64,000 nt of DNA, from contig SSNU01000272.1 of the NCBI GenBank assembly GCA_012064415.1, positions 1 through 64,000 on the forward strand, read 5' to 3'. This stretch comes from Gyrodactylus bullatarudis. Taxonomy: Eukaryota; Platyhelminthes; Monogenea; Gyrodactylidea; Gyrodactylidae. The position numbers were made by a program, and so were the translations under genes. Under the pieces are notes generated by a model. It worked only from the letters and a program-made list of their open reading frames with translations. It did no database searches and was not told where the DNA came from. Below, piece by piece: positions 24,201 to 37,798 of the stretch (positions are counted from its first letter, which is position 1; every line of letters starts with the position of its first letter).

Positions 24201-24330
24201 CTAGGAATTTCGTTCTAGGTGCTTAGGTAACAGGAACGTCTTTTTATTTAGTAATGGATTAGCCCATGTCGCTGAATGTTACAGCTTACTAATGGATCCC
24301 ACCGAGACTCGTACGAAATATTTCTAGTTA
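24201..24330. mobile_element. Foldback MITE, short copy of the 13.1-kb element
   Basis: Begins AACTAGGAATTTCGTTCTAG, continues GTGCTTAGGTAA, shares GTAATGGATTAGCCCATG, CGCTGAATGTTACAGCTTAC and GGATCCCA blocks with 13200-13250, and ends CGAAATATTTCTAGTTA. It lacks the second internal arm of the larger copy. Confidence 0.7.
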
Positions 24331-27212
24331 CGTTTTAATATTAATTTACCACATTTTTATATTTGAAAAGTTGATAGTAATGATTTAGTAATTTCTCGAA
24401 GTAAAATTCGAATTTAAAAATTGATGTATTCAACTCTATATCAAAACATATAGTTCAAAAGAAGATTTTTTTCGCTATTTGACACTCTTCACAATGAGTG
24501 TTCGATATATAATCTATATTATAGGTACGTTAAATAATTTGCCTGATATACATTAGATTTTTTCAATTCTAACATGTTCTATTTTCTTTTATCTAGGTAA
24601 AAACCTAGTTTAGAACCTAGTTTTGGGTCGAATATATATATGGGTCAAAGTTTAATTTTTATTAGAAAATTCCTCAAATTTTATATTATTTTCAAGTAGT
24701 CATCGAAGAATTTTAGACTTTAGTTAGAAATATTTGATCCATCAGAGACTTAATTCACTTACACTATATGAAATTAATTCAGAAAATTTCTCATCCTGTT
24801 AATTTTGAATAAAATACCATAAATTCTATTGTAGAGCCCATTCAGAATCTATCTCTTATATACAGTTAGCTTAGATGACCCACCATTTCCCAAAATTAGC
24901 GTGATTATCAAATGAAATAATTTTATTAAAGATTCAGCAAATTCATAGGCAAATAATTGGAAAACAAAAAAATGAAACAAATTTTCAAATTTTAGGTTAA
25001 TTTGACGAAAAAAAATTCATTGCTCTTATTGCCGTTTCTGAACTGAAAAATTCGAATGTACATGGAAAAACGTAACTGAAATTAGAAAAATTAAACTGTT
25101 ACTCTTTTCTTCTGTTTCTCTCTGATCTGAATAAAGAGCTCTTTGACATCAATAATAATAAAACAAAGGAAATTAGTTAACATTAAAGATAGCTCATCTT
25201 GAATGTATAAAAAATGCTCTTCCTTTATACAGCAGGAAGTCTAAGAATTTTAAAAATTTTTTTCACTCAAATTAAAAATGTGTATTAGTTAAAGAAGCAG
25301 TTTCCCAGATGAAGCTTTCTCCAAACATAAATTTATTGAAGCTCTCTAAACTTCTTCTTTGGGATAGATGGCATCATTACTTCTCATGTATTCTGTTTCG
25401 TAGAAGAGGACCTAGAGCACCAGTCAACGAAAAATATTGGAAAAATCGAACGATTCTGATGGTCTATAGTAATAACCAGATACAGCAAATATAAGTCATG
25501 CATAAATCGTTGCTTCATATTCTGTCAAAGTGAGAATTTTTTGGAAAATTTATATCAGAATTTGCAGTCAATCAGATCAGTTACTTTAACGCATGGGCCA
25601 TATCACTCAGTTATGAAATTTATAATTAAGCAAAATTACACCTATCTGATCTATTTTCTATTCCACTTTCAAATACATTTTCATGCTTATCTTAAAGTTT
25701 CTGCATCAGATTGAACGTCGATAGTAATTGGCCTCGATTTTTCTTACATTTTCGCTTAATTTAGGGGTTACTGATCATCTTTACTTTTGTGCTAATTGTA
25801 AATGTGCTTGTTCTCTAATCTTCCCCATGAATCCAAATCACTAAAGTAATATCTTGCCGTTCTAAAATATTCATTTGACAATTATTTCACGTGTTAAGAA
25901 AACCAAAGTTGAAACGTTTGGATGACCATCTAAATAAAATATCGAATGGAACCAAATATTTCAAAAAACGCAAAAATATAATTTATTTGATCTACAGAAT
26001 CCAATATATGCTCATACGTTCAATTGTTATCTTTGTTTGTTTTAATTAAAAGGGATAAAAAGAGTTTTCCCTTGTTAATAAGCGATATCTAATTACTATT
26101 TCTACTGCCATTTGTAGTAGAATTATTATATAACATTACTACACAAATATACTGCCACAGTATGTAAGAATCATAGAATTGAATGCACTCCACACATTGT
26201 ACATTATTACTCCTGCTCAGTGTAATTCTTCAAATAAAATAATAGTGTGTGTATTAATATGTAGAGGAGAGTAAAGAAATTTGATAACAGATTTTTAGCT
26301 AACAATCAATAAATTTTCGGACAGCAACATATGAAAATTATTTTTCTTGGCCTAATAAAGAAAAGGAGAAGAAACGTGAAGGGAATCTATAAAGAGAGCA
26401 TTTTACCTATTTTGATCCATGTTTTTTGTTAAATAACCAAGAAAATTCATGATATAAAATTACTAAGGTACGCAATTTTGTATTTAAGCTTGAAATTTTA
26501 TCGTTTGATTAAAAGTTTAAAATCTTCAGGTCGAAGATAATATTGACTATTTTTTGCTATTTTTTATCGAGTGCTATTTATGTTTTAGCAGGATAGCTAC
26601 TATTTGCTAATTCTAGGCACCTCAGTTACAGATTATTTCATATTTGAATGGAGGAAGATACGTTTTGATCCGTTGTTCGTTTAGGAAAAAATGAGATTTC
26701 CTGAAATATCATTTGAAAATATGAAGTTGGGAAATTTCTCAAAATTCTAAAAATGCAATTTTTTTGCGAAATTGAAGATTATTATATCTAAATATAGCTT
26801 TATATATGAAGAATAGGGTGGGGAAGCATAATAACGCAGAAATTACATTACACCGCGAAAAAACCGGTTGAAAAAGACAAAAATCGAGTCTACCCATTAG
26901 TAGATGAAACATGAAAATTTGACTTTGATCCTGAATTTTTTGTATCATCCTAATGCTCTTCGATGATCTAACAAGGAATAAGAAAACCAATGTTAAACGA
27001 TTATTTGGTGTCCAGATAAACCACGGGGGGGAGGTGGCCATCTACTAAGAATTTGTCGCAAAAAATTTTGTGAGTATATTCCCAACTTCATATTAACCAG
27101 CTTTAATAACTAGGATCTGTCAAGAAAAGTTTACCTCACTATACTTTACTACAAAACAAAACTTTACTAGGATATTTAAAATGCATCAAGTGTAAAACTT
27201 CTAATCATAATT
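24331..27212. other. Gene-poor interval
   Basis: No convincing gene. Open frames at 25309-25494 (+) and 26739-27041 (-) lack splice or similarity support. Fragments with 'atgaagttgggaa' near 26720 and inverted near 27085 suggest another decayed foldback, with the interior near 26640-27100. Confidence 0.35.
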
Positions 27213-27614
27213 TTGAACAGACAAGGTTTTAAGTATTTTGAAAAATCTCACGCCAGAAGAAGAATACGACATGTATTCGAAATATTGTGTGAGTACTATT
27301 TTTATCAGGGTAATCTAAATGTTTTTTATTTTAATCTTAATTTTAATTTTCTTTCAAGTGATGAATTATATTTTCAGAGTTATTGCTCTAATAATTCTGA
27401 TTACTATAAAAATCACTATAATTTTTATAATCCTTATTTTTTAAGAAATACTACACCTTTCTCTCCCCTTTCTTTTTCTACAGATAGACCAATACAAGCC
27501 AGAAGAAAACATAGTCAGGTAGCAAGCGAACAACGTTTTAGTCACTGTAAAACTTCTTTTAAGGCTACCAAGAAGGTAATTCAACTCAACTTTAGGCAAG
27601 TAAGAAAAGCCTGA
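27213..27614 (+). CDS. Uncharacterised open frame
   Basis: 133 codons starting from a non-ATG codon. It has a Tyr/Asn/Phe-rich middle and a basic C-terminus ending LNFRQVRKA. No known domain recognised. It may be an exon of an unseen gene or chance; support is weak. Confidence 0.18.
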   Translation: MNRQGFKYFEKSHARRRIRHVFEILCEYYFYQGNLNVFYFNLNFNFLSSDELYFQSYCSNNSDYYKNHYNFYNPYFLRNTTPFSPLSFSTDRPIQARRKHSQVASEQRFSHCKTSFKATKKVIQLNFRQVRKA

Positions 27615-27626
27615 AATGGCAGACAA

Positions 27627-30600
27627 TAGAACATTGGATACAGATCAACTAAATTATCCAAGATTAAGCATTTTTTTGTCGAAAAATAAGGCATTTGAAA
27701 ATGAAAATTCTCAAGAATATTTTGTATTTTTGACAAATATATAGATGAGAAATAAAAGTCTTTTGCTAAAATTGCTCATTTTGACACATAAAGTGCTATT
27801 TTAGAAAATTACTTTTGCTATTTTCAGAAATTAATCCAAAATTTAGGTATCAATTGCCTCAAATCTTTGAAATCGATAAAAATTTTGAGCTCAAACGTTG
27901 TACAGATTGCTTGTTAATTTTTTTCTTATAATATTGGTGATTCTGAAAATTTTATTGAAGAATTTTTTCATTGATTAACACAACTTCTGATGGTTTTTTT
28001 TGATTTTTCTCAACAGAACTTTTTGTTATAGTGCTTGTCCCTAGATCGATTTTCTCACAATTTCAAAGGCCTCCAAAATTTTTAATAATGGATCATCAGA
28101 TCTCCAAATTTTTCAATCTCAAATTTGATCACTTATTTTTGTTTTTCTTCATCAATTCTGTTGAAAAATTAATAGTTTCTTGGTTTCGGCCTATGCGAAG
28201 ACTATTTCCAAAATAGCTTTAAATGAATTTTTAAAAAATATTTTTGATAGTTTATCGTAAAATAACTGCATGGGTCAATGAAGATGCAAAATCTTAATTT
28301 TTACTGATGAAATTTTAGATTTATAACATGGTCAATCAACTCTTTGCATCGATAGTACTATTAATTTGATTGAAATTTTCAATTTGAAATTAGAAATCAT
28401 TGTATTTATTTTCTGAGACTTCTCAAACTTTTCATGGAAAAAATATATCTTTATAGCAAAAGTTTATTGAACATAAAACTGAGATTGAATCATATTAGAG
28501 GTCAACCTCTTGTTATTGAACTGATAATCAAATTTGAATAAAATATGTAGATGAAATTCGAAAAGCTTATATATTCTCTCAGTTGATGAATAGAATAATT
28601 TTCATTTTTTCATTATACTACAAATAAATTAAAGTGAATTTGATCTCGCTGTGAAGTTGGCATCTTTTGTGAGGAAAAATTTTTCTCTGAAAAAGGACAA
28701 TGTTATCTATCATTTCTATATCTGAATAGTGTTAATATCAATGACTTGTGAAGTATGTATGTCCAAATGTTATGACATTCTTCTAAGAATTAAAAGATTA
28801 ATCAATTCAAACTAATCGGTTACTCGATTTCTTTATTCAAAATCAACTTTATTATGAGAGAATCAATTGTTCATCTAACTACACAGACTTCTTTTCTGTA
28901 TCGATCCCGTGAGTGAACAAAGATGAAGAGTTTTTTTTCATAAAACCTATCAAAAGTATGATTGTTACTGTATCCATTTGAAATATAACTTTTTCTAACA
29001 CAGAACCGAAGTTTTTCTTACATTACTCTAATGCGTCCAGAGTTTTTGTGGTAAATCACAGCATTTATACGTGAAATCTACTAGAAAAGTGTGGTCACAG
29101 CTTTTTATTTTTATAGCGTATTACATTCTTTTTTGTATCAATCCCAAAAACGAAGAAGGTTAATTCAAACGATATTATAATTGAATCAAGTATACATTAG
29201 AAGTTTTGTGAGTTATTTAAGTCTTTTCTTGGCTATCTCTAATTTCATATTCTGCTCAGACTTTGGAGTTGCATCAAATACTTTTCTTGCTTCACATAAT
29301 AACGTAAAATACAATTAGAATCAGGAAAAACTGAATCATTTCATACGTACGGTTAGCATGCTTACTTACTTTATATGAGTTAATATTTAGATGAGAATAA
29401 ATGATTTTTACAAAATTTTCAGGTTTTCATCAAGAAATCGAACTTGATCGAGACTTTTTGGAATCAACATTACGTTATGAGGATAAATAATTTTAAAAAT
29501 ATCCTATTTCAAATCTCGAGTTGGTGCCAAACTTCCATTTCTCGAACTTGGTACTGCAGTATAGTATGCTTCAATTGGACAAACCCCGAACAATTAATGA
29601 ATGGGAAATATTCTGCTAACTTGTAACGACACTGGATAGAAATTTTAATTCACAAACAGCAAAATTTTCCTTCCAGCCAACTTGTACAATGCATATACAT
29701 TGGCCTGAGAGAAAATTGTTTAATTTATTTTACATTTAAAGCAAGAAGAAAATTTAGCTTTTTTCGATTTGTCAAAGAAAGAAAAAAGAGATTATTTTGT
29801 CAATTAATCAATCCAGGTTATTGATTTGATCGTTTAATTTTTTTTTTGTTCATCATCACCATGATTTGCCAAAATATCATACAACTTTCACAAAATCCAT
29901 AAAAATTGGGACAGTAATGCATCAATCATTTACTCAGTTTTCTTTTTAAGCAATTATTGTATTTCTTTGTGATAATCAAAGTCCTGCTGTTTGAGTACCA
30001 TTGTCTACACTCAGCTCAATTTAAGGCCACAAAAAATTTTATTATGATGATGAAATTAAATATAGGAACATGATTAGATTATTTTTTTAGTTAGTTGTTT
30101 AATCATAACAGAAAAAGCTGGAAAGCATCCAGGAAATTCATCGGCAGAGGAACTTAATGTCAAAAAATCAAAAAGAAAAGAAAACATTAAAAGTTACTTA
30201 AAACTGTATTATACACGATTCATAAGGCTTCTTAAGCAAGAGAAATTCTTTTCTACTTCCTCTCTATTTACATATTCTTGGATAAATTTGACATATCAGT
30301 ATTTAAAATGATAAAGTTGAGCTTGTTTCGAAAAATTAATTTTCTAATTTCTTGGAACTATATTTACGAAATCGAAACAAAATTCATTAAAAACTAACAC
30401 AAATATTTAATGAAAAAAAACTTCTAGCAAGTATGATTTGTTCATTATGCCCAAGTAAGAAAACGAATTGAAAGTGATTCTTATTTTATAAATGATTTTT
30501 TCTAGCCATATCAAATCAATTTGAAAACTTGAAAACGATACTATCGAAAATATACGAAATTCATCTGTAGAAAAGTATAGAATCAATTTAGAAAACTTTT

Positions 30601-31900
30601 ATACGCTAATTTTTCAATACAATTACTTGATCTGAAACAAGGCTAGTAGTCAATTTTTTTTGATTACATGCTTCAATCACTACAATGGGGTCCCTAATTC
30701 CGAAAGATCTGACTCCTTACTCTGTACACTGACTCCAAGCTGTTCGCTTTATTTTGATCTCACTAAAAAGATTTCAAAGACATTTTTGACATTTTGAAAG
30801 CGGAGCAAAATATTTTATTTTCCTAGTATCAGAAATTTCTTGAGTTGAAGCATAAGCCGAGATTTTCTGCCTCTTTTTTTCAAATTTCAAGCCCTTTATT
30901 TAAGATCAGATTTTCGTTTCAAAATCAACAAAATAACTACTATTACAAACAATCCCCAGGCTCGAAATTCTCTTTTCGTCTTATGAAACCTCCAAGCCCT
31001 GTCTGATTCACTCTTTGGTCACATATCATGTCAAGTCATACAATCAAGAATAATATTTTGGCTAATCGCTAACTGAAACTACTTATTAGTAGCTACAAAC
31101 TATTGAAATTTATGCCCGATTTCGGCAGCTCTAGTAATAATTATTCTCTGCATGCACACACAGCGTATTAATAATTTGTTATTTGATTAGAATTATCGAG
31201 AATCTCTTATTTAAGCAAACATTCAGTTTGATATTTAGCAGGAAAAATTTAATTAATTTGAATTATTATTTAGATATTATTAAAGGATGTGTAGTACTGT
31301 GTATTATTTCCAAGTTATGAAGAGTTTATTTGTACATATTGTACCCCAGATAAATAAAATTTTAATAATTTAATATACTCAGTTCAATAATCATTGGATT
31401 TAACAAAGGAGAAGTTGGCTCCTCTATATCAGAGTTAGCTAAAAGGAAAAAGAGCAGACTAGAAAATTAACCATTAATTCTCAACTATCAACTAAAAATA
31501 GATATTTTTTTCAAGATATGAATCTATGGAAAAGATAAATTATAAATTCTTTGAAGCCAAGGTAACTCATCAGTGGAAAATCAGTTTTATGGTATAACTT
31601 TTATTGAAAAGTTTATTTTGCTTTGAGCAGGATTGATTTCAGCTTTGCCAATGATGAATTAATTCAAATCTCGATTTTCTTGCTTTTTCATGAATTTTCT
31701 TTTAGCAGAATATTTTGTTTTTTGGAATTTAAGTCATCAAATTCCCATATCTGGTTCAATAGTTTTCATTTCTAAAAAGTAGTTTAACCCTATCGATGCC
31801 GAGACTATTTCCTTATTTTCCTTATAAAATCCAAAATTTAGCAATCAAAATATTTGACTATTTCGATAAAAATATTACTACTAGATGCAATTTTTCATTT
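27627..31900. other. Gene-free interval
   Basis: About 4.3 kb of AT-rich sequence. Fragments of the FB family vocabulary occur near 27840-27900 ('tttaggtatcaattgcctcaaatctttgaaatcgat'-like phrasing, cut here). Near 31783 a TTTAACCCTATCGATGCCGAG string resembles a piggyBac end. Nothing else supportable. Confidence 0.35.
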
Positions 31901-31904
31901 TAGA

Positions 31905-33054
31905 CTTTTTGAGGAATCTGCCGAACTAATAATGTTCCCAAGGTTGAGAAATGATCAGAAAATGCTGCACAAATATTCCCCTATCTTTCCAAAATGAAAT
32001 CTATTTTCAAAGAGATGGAATAGCTATGGGATCACCACTGAGCCCAATACTAGCGGACATTTTTCTTGGTTTCTTAGAAAAACACAGAATGCAAGACATC
32101 ATCAAAAGATATACAGACATGTACATCAGATACGTAGATGACACTTTCATAATAATGAAACAAAATGCTTCTATTTCAGAATTCCATAGAGAGATGAACT
32201 CAATTCATCCTAACATCAAATTCACAAAAGAAGAAGAAATAGAAGACACATTGAGTTTCCTAGATGTAAAGCTAACGAGAAAACCTGACGGAACCCTTAA
32301 AAGAAATATCCACCATAAGAAGTCAGACACTGGAAAATATCTACATTTTTCAAGTTTCTGTCCAAAAAGTTACAAAACAGGTTTAATTATTGGCTTAATC
32401 AAGAGGACCAAGAGAATTGTCAGCGAGGAAGAATTCCTAAAAGAAATTGATGAGATAAAAGAAAGACTCAGAGAAAACGGATATCCTCAAAATTTTGTTC
32501 GCAAATATATAGAAAAGGCTTTAGAAGATGAAGCAAACAACCAAGAAGATATTCAAGAGGAACAAAATGATGAAACCATCCGGATCTATGTCAAATTATC
32601 GTTCAAAGGAGATGGCTTTAGTCATGATTTAAGAAGGAAATTGACCAAACTTGTAAATGAAAATTATAATGATATACAATTGAAGGTTGTATTCAAAACC
32701 ACAAGTCTATTCAAATTCCAGCTTAAAGATAAACTAGAACCATCTGAGCAATCAAATCTCATCTATAGTTTCCAAGCTACATGCGGAGCCAAATACATAG
32801 GAAGAACCCAAAGACGTCTAGCTGTTAGGATAAAAGAACACCTCAACAGAAAGAATTCCTCAATTAAAAAGCACCTAGAGCAATGTGGTTGTGAAGCAAG
32901 TGAAGAAAATTTCAAAATTTTATTCAAATGCCCAAACGACAAACTTGTAGACCTCAAAATCCGGGAGAAGTTTCTAATCATGAACGAAGATCCTAACTTA
33001 TGCATCCAAAAGAACCATTTACATGATTTGGAGTTGCCTTGGCCCAATTGATTT
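31905..33054 (+). mobile_element. Penelope-like element copy 3, 5'-truncated
   Basis: A continuous frame 31951-33051 (366 codons) covers the second half of a PLE protein. It has reverse-transcriptase block RDGIAMGSPLSPILADIFLG, catalytic YVDDTF, HPNIKFTKEEE...LSFLDVKL, then a linker rich in Glu/Lys, and a GIY-YIG endonuclease (YSFQATCGAKYIGRTQRRL...RIKEHL, with E at the later catalytic position). Upstream bases 31905-31950 encode ESAELI in a shifted frame, aligning with the VAELI block of copy 2, so a small insertion breaks the frame. The 3' end lacks the structured module seen in copies 1 and 2. The C-terminus stops at LELPWPN without the basic/PIP-like tail. Confidence 0.88.
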
Positions 33055-33501
33055 TTAATTTTTCTTTTCTACATCTAATAATAGAGAAGTTTTTTGGTTT
33101 TTCATCAATTGGAAGTGTTTCAAGAATTTTACAATTTCATTAACATAAATTTGATTGAACTAATATTTATAATCATTTAATTGAACCAGGATTAGAGATT
33201 GATAAGACCTGGCGAAATATATATTTCTCTAATAAAAAAATTCTTTTTTTATACTGACAATGATGAATTTTAAAATCGTCTGAGCTATCGTAAAAAGGAA
33301 TACCTTGAAGAATACCGAAGATCGAGAATGTCAAATGATATTTTGAAAACTTTAGTTTCATTATAAACTGTAATAATATTTTATTTTGAAGTAAAATTCA
33401 TCTAGCAAATACACTAATGTTTCTCTCACAAATATTGGTTCTAAAATCTACACATTGTTAATACAAGGTTTGGAATTTATGATTTTTAAAAAATTGTAAT
33501 A

Positions 33502-34421
33502 TGAAAATTATGGTATAATTCTAATCTCGAGTTATGTGCCAAAAATTTATTCATTTGAACTAAACCTAATTGACATGAAAATGAGAATTTATTTTTTCAC
33601 CAAAAAACTCTTCGAAAAGTCAGAAAGAAATTTATTTTTCGAATTCCATAATGAAATACGCCTATAATTGGGGGAAATTCAAAATATTTTTGAAGCAAAT
33701 AATTACAGATATTCAAGATCAGCATTAGACTAAGAAAAAGTTGAAATTTTGGATCATTCCCCTCCGTGATAATCAATAAATCAACATTTTTAGATTTCCC
33801 ACATTAATAACGGGTTTCTGTGAATTTTTGCAGCCGAATTCGGATTCATTGTCTAATGTTGATCTCGAATATCTGCATTTAATTGCTTCAAATCGAAATT
33901 CAAAAACGGCCTAATTTTAAATTTCCCTCAATTATAGGCGTATTTCATTATGGAATTCGAAAAATAAATTTCTTCCTGACTTTTCGAACAAAAGAGTTTT
34001 TTGGTGAAAAAGTAAACTATCATCTTCATGCCAACCAGCTTTATGAGTTGAAAATTTTTCTGATTTCAAAGTGAGAGAGTGATCAAATATTGATTTCTAG
34101 GATCACAATAAGACAAAAAAACCGATTATCACCATAAAACTTTTAATAAATTCATCATTTTTAGGGATCTTGAATCATCTAAATTTCATTGATTTTTGAG
34201 TAGGAAAAATGATCAAAAGATCAAAAATAAATTTTCACACGATTATAGGGCGATTCTCAAAATCAAATTCTGCATATTTGATTTCTGTGTCAAATTGAGA
34301 TCTTTAAAATCTACTTTTGATAATTCTCTTACTTTGAAATCAGCAAAATTTTTCAACTCAAAGTTCAAAAAATGAATGTTTGGCACATAACTTGAGATTT
34401 AAAATATACCATAATTTTCAG
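33502..34421. repeat. Nested foldback (FB family), 33.5-34.4 kb
   Basis: The outer arms at 33502-33560 and about 34370-34421 carry AATCTCGAGTTATGTGCC and its complement. The inner arms at about 33553-33680 and 33930-34053 carry TTGACATGAAAATGAG, the CCAAAAAACTC region and the CCATAATGAAATACGCC region with their complements. An imperfect palindrome therefore sits inside another. Non-coding. Confidence 0.7.
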
Positions 34422-35694
34422 AAGAATGATTTTTTTCTCCATATCGTAAATATAGACTTGTTTGAAAAAATACATCTCCTGGCTTAAAATTTGTGGATAC
34501 GAAATCGAGATTTTATTCGTTTTACACGTTTATCCTCAAATAAATTTATTATAGGAAAACGAAATTAGACTCGCACACGATAATAAGATGAATCCTTAGA
34601 TGATGTTTACCAAATATGATTTTCTTATCTATTTTTGATCCAATCAAACTTCTTTTGACTACTCTTTTAAATTTCCAGTCCATGAATTCATCAAAATTAC
34701 ATTCAATTAAACAAAGATAAGATAGAAACTTTATTCATGATTTTTGAAAATATTCTCATCCCAAATCAAAATTTTGCTGATTTCCTTACTTGAATATTAT
34801 ACCGGGTATATGCGAATTTCAATACATTTAATAGTTAAATAAACAAAATATAAAAAACAATATTTGTTCCCGTTAGATTTTGTTTAATCTCCATCAACAC
34901 ATTTGAGATGAATATCTGCTTTAATTGCAAACATTGATCAAATCGGTTACCAAGTAAGCACAAATATTTGGAAATATCGTTATACTGGGATTATGATTAG
35001 GGCAGTAAATTTTATAATTTACTATTTTGGTTATGGTGAATTGAATTTCAATACGAGTTAGCCGGCATTATTCTTTCTTCTTCAAGCCTTATTACAGTCG
35101 AGGAAATATTACATGTATTTAAGGGAACATTGATCCTGAAATACTTGAGGAAATCACGAATTAGTATGCTTTACTTATAGATAAAAACAAATTACTAACC
35201 GTTACAGAACTACAAAGATATAAGAAAATAAGAGATTATTTGCAAATAAAATCCAAGATTTAGTTAGAATAAATATTTTCCTATATTCATGAGTCATGAT
35301 ATGGAGAGAATCGTAAGATCTCGTAAATAATTGACTTTTATGATCATAAGAGAGGAGGGGTTGATTTTTAGACCAAATTGTCAGATATTATACGTGCAAA
35401 CGAAAAACAGCTGGATAAACTTTAAAAATATTCTGAAATCTAGTTGATATATACTGTCGCCTATAATTTTTACACGTTATATAAAATAAAATAGCCTCAA
35501 ATAGTTTGTAAGAAAAATAAGATCCAGACGAAATCATATTGTGTAATTAGCAATGAATCTAATGAAAAAATTGATTTTGAAGAATTCAGTCGTCCAAAAA
35601 GCGCTAAAAAATCTGTTCTTAGCAATCAAGATGCGAGGATTGTGGAAGAAATCAAGATATGAAAACCAAAAAAAATGTTATATAAAGCTAGTTT
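34422..35694. other. Gene-free interval
   Basis: AT-rich; nothing recognised. Confidence 0.35.
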
Positions 35695-36378
35695 ACATGA
35701 AGATGAGAATTTCCTATTTTTCAAAAAACTCAATATTTTTATCCAGAAAGTCAGGAATAAATTTATTTTTAGGATTCCACTATGAAATGAGCTGAATAGT
35801 TTCTAATACAAAAAAAATTTCCGAAAAAAACGTAATCTGACCAAAATTGAGCCGTTTTTTGAGTTTCGGAAATTTTTCAAATTTGAAGCATTTAAATAAT
35901 GTTATTCAGGATCAAAATTAGACGAAGATTTCGAATTTGGCCGTAGAATTTGAGAGAAAATTACTCTTTCCAAGAAAAAGTTCAATCTCTATATTTTGTA
36001 TCATTTTACCTAGTGATAATCGAAAAATTCAAATGGTTCAATTTCCCATCGTAATGACGAATTTCTGTGAATTCTTGCAGGCGAATTCGAAATCTTTGTC
36101 TAATTTTGATCCTGAATATCATTATTTAAATGCTTCAAATCTTTGAAATCGATAAAAATTTTGGATTTGAAAGTTGAAAAAGTGGAAATTTGAAAAATTT
36201 CCGAAACTCAAAAAACGGCTCAATTTTGGTCAGATTACGTTTTTTTCGGAAATTTTTTTTGTATTAGAAACTATTCAGCTCATTTCATAGTGGAATCCAA
36301 AATATAAATTTTTTCCTGACTTTCTGGATAAAAATATTGAATTTTTTGTAAAAATAGGAAATTCTCATCTCCATTTCA
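35695..36378. repeat. Foldback (FB family), 35.7-36.4 kb
   Basis: The left arm begins ACATGAAGATGAGAATTTCC and the right arm ends with its diverged complement near 36376. Shared blocks on both arms include CAGAAAGTCAGGA, CACTATGAAATGAGCTGAAT, CTGACCAAAATTGAGCCG and TTCAGGATCAAAATTAGAC. Arms run to about 240 bp and are highly similar; the loop lies near 35940-36090. Confidence 0.75.
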
Positions 36379-37068
36379 ATTAGGTTTATATATATACAAA
36401 GAGCATACATACTTGTTCTTTGTGTAAAGATTACTTATGAAATTAAAAATGATTTTGATGAAATTCACATAGTTTTTAATTTTGGGTGCAATAGGGTTAA
36501 ATTTACCAACACATTATCTCATATGGAGTGTGGAAAGATTCTTAATTATAATATAATATAATATTACTCTAATTATTTTAGATAAAATTCTTAATTCTTA
36601 TATTAGTAGATTTTTAGGCAGAAATTCTGAAATTATGCAATTTTTTCGAGGAATATACCCCCCTGAGTTACTGCCCTAGGTAAAGAAAATTTGAATGAAA
36701 TTGAGATAACGTAAATTTTTTTCCAAAAAAATAAAATTTCTCTAATCTGTTAATTTGTATGAAGAATTGATACTCTCAATGCATTGGAGGATTTGTCTTT
36801 TTGCAAGATTATATAGCGTACTTTTAAAAGAAAATACTGCAAATTATTTTTCTTATAAATTGTATTTCTTTCATTTTAGTCATAATTTTTGATAAAAAAT
36901 TCTTTAATAGAGAATTCTTTCTTCTGAAATTAATTTCCACCTCAAGAGTAGTCTTTTCGAATTGATCTTATCCGCAATAATATTTCATTACATCCATTCA
37001 TCTTTGAAAGAATTACACTCAATAACCAGGAGAGTTTGAAGAATAGTGGAATGCAATTGTCTATATAG

Positions 37069-37798
37069 ACATGAAGATGACAATTTACTATTTTTACAAA
37101 AACTCGATATTTTTCTCCGGATTCAAAGAAAAAAATAATTTTTTGAATTCTAAAAAGGAATGAGCTAATAAGATGTGGAAATCCGAAAAAATTCCAAAAA
37201 AAAATTCAATCTGACCAAAATTAGGCCGTTTTTCGAATTTCGAAAATGCACTAAATTTCCACTTTTTCAACTTTTGAACCCAAAATTTTTATCGATATCG
37301 ATGATTTGAAGCAGTTAAATACAGATCTTTGGGATCAACATTAAACAAAGAATTTGAATCCACCTGCAGAAGTCCACTGAAGATCGTCATTACTGTGGGA
37401 AATCGAACCATTTGAATTTTTCTATAATCACGAAGGTAAATTATCCAAAATCTGGAAGTTTAACTTTTTCTCGGAAACAATAAGATCTTCGCTAACTCTA
37501 TGGCCAAATTCGAAGTTTTCGTTCAATGTTGATCCCAATCATCTTTACTTAACTGCTTCGAATCATCGAAATCGATTAAAAATGTTGTGTTCAAAAGTTG
37601 AAAATGTAGAAATTTGATGCAATTTCGAAATTCGAGAAACGGCCTATTTTTGGTCAGATTGAATTTTTTTTGGAATTTTTTCGGATATCCACATCTTATT
37701 AGCTCATTCCTTTTTAGAATTCAAAAAATTAATTTTTTTTTTGAATTCGGAGAAAAATATCGAGTTTTTGTAAAAATAGTAAATTGTCATCTTCATGT
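37069..37798. repeat. Foldback (FB family), 37.1-37.8 kb
   Basis: The left arm starts ACATGAAGATGACAATTTAC and the right arm ends with its exact complement. Arms extend inward about 280 bp with few differences (CTCGATATTTTTCTCC, GAGCTAATAAGATGTGGA, TCAATCTGACCAAAATTAGG and the ATCGATGATTTGAAGCAGTT region all mirrored). The loop is about 160 bp. Confidence 0.8.

Noticed and set aside
26739..27041. 100-codon minus frame as a membrane protein gene
   Set aside because: It runs through repeat-like sequence, starts within a poly-G/C run and has no splice or family support.
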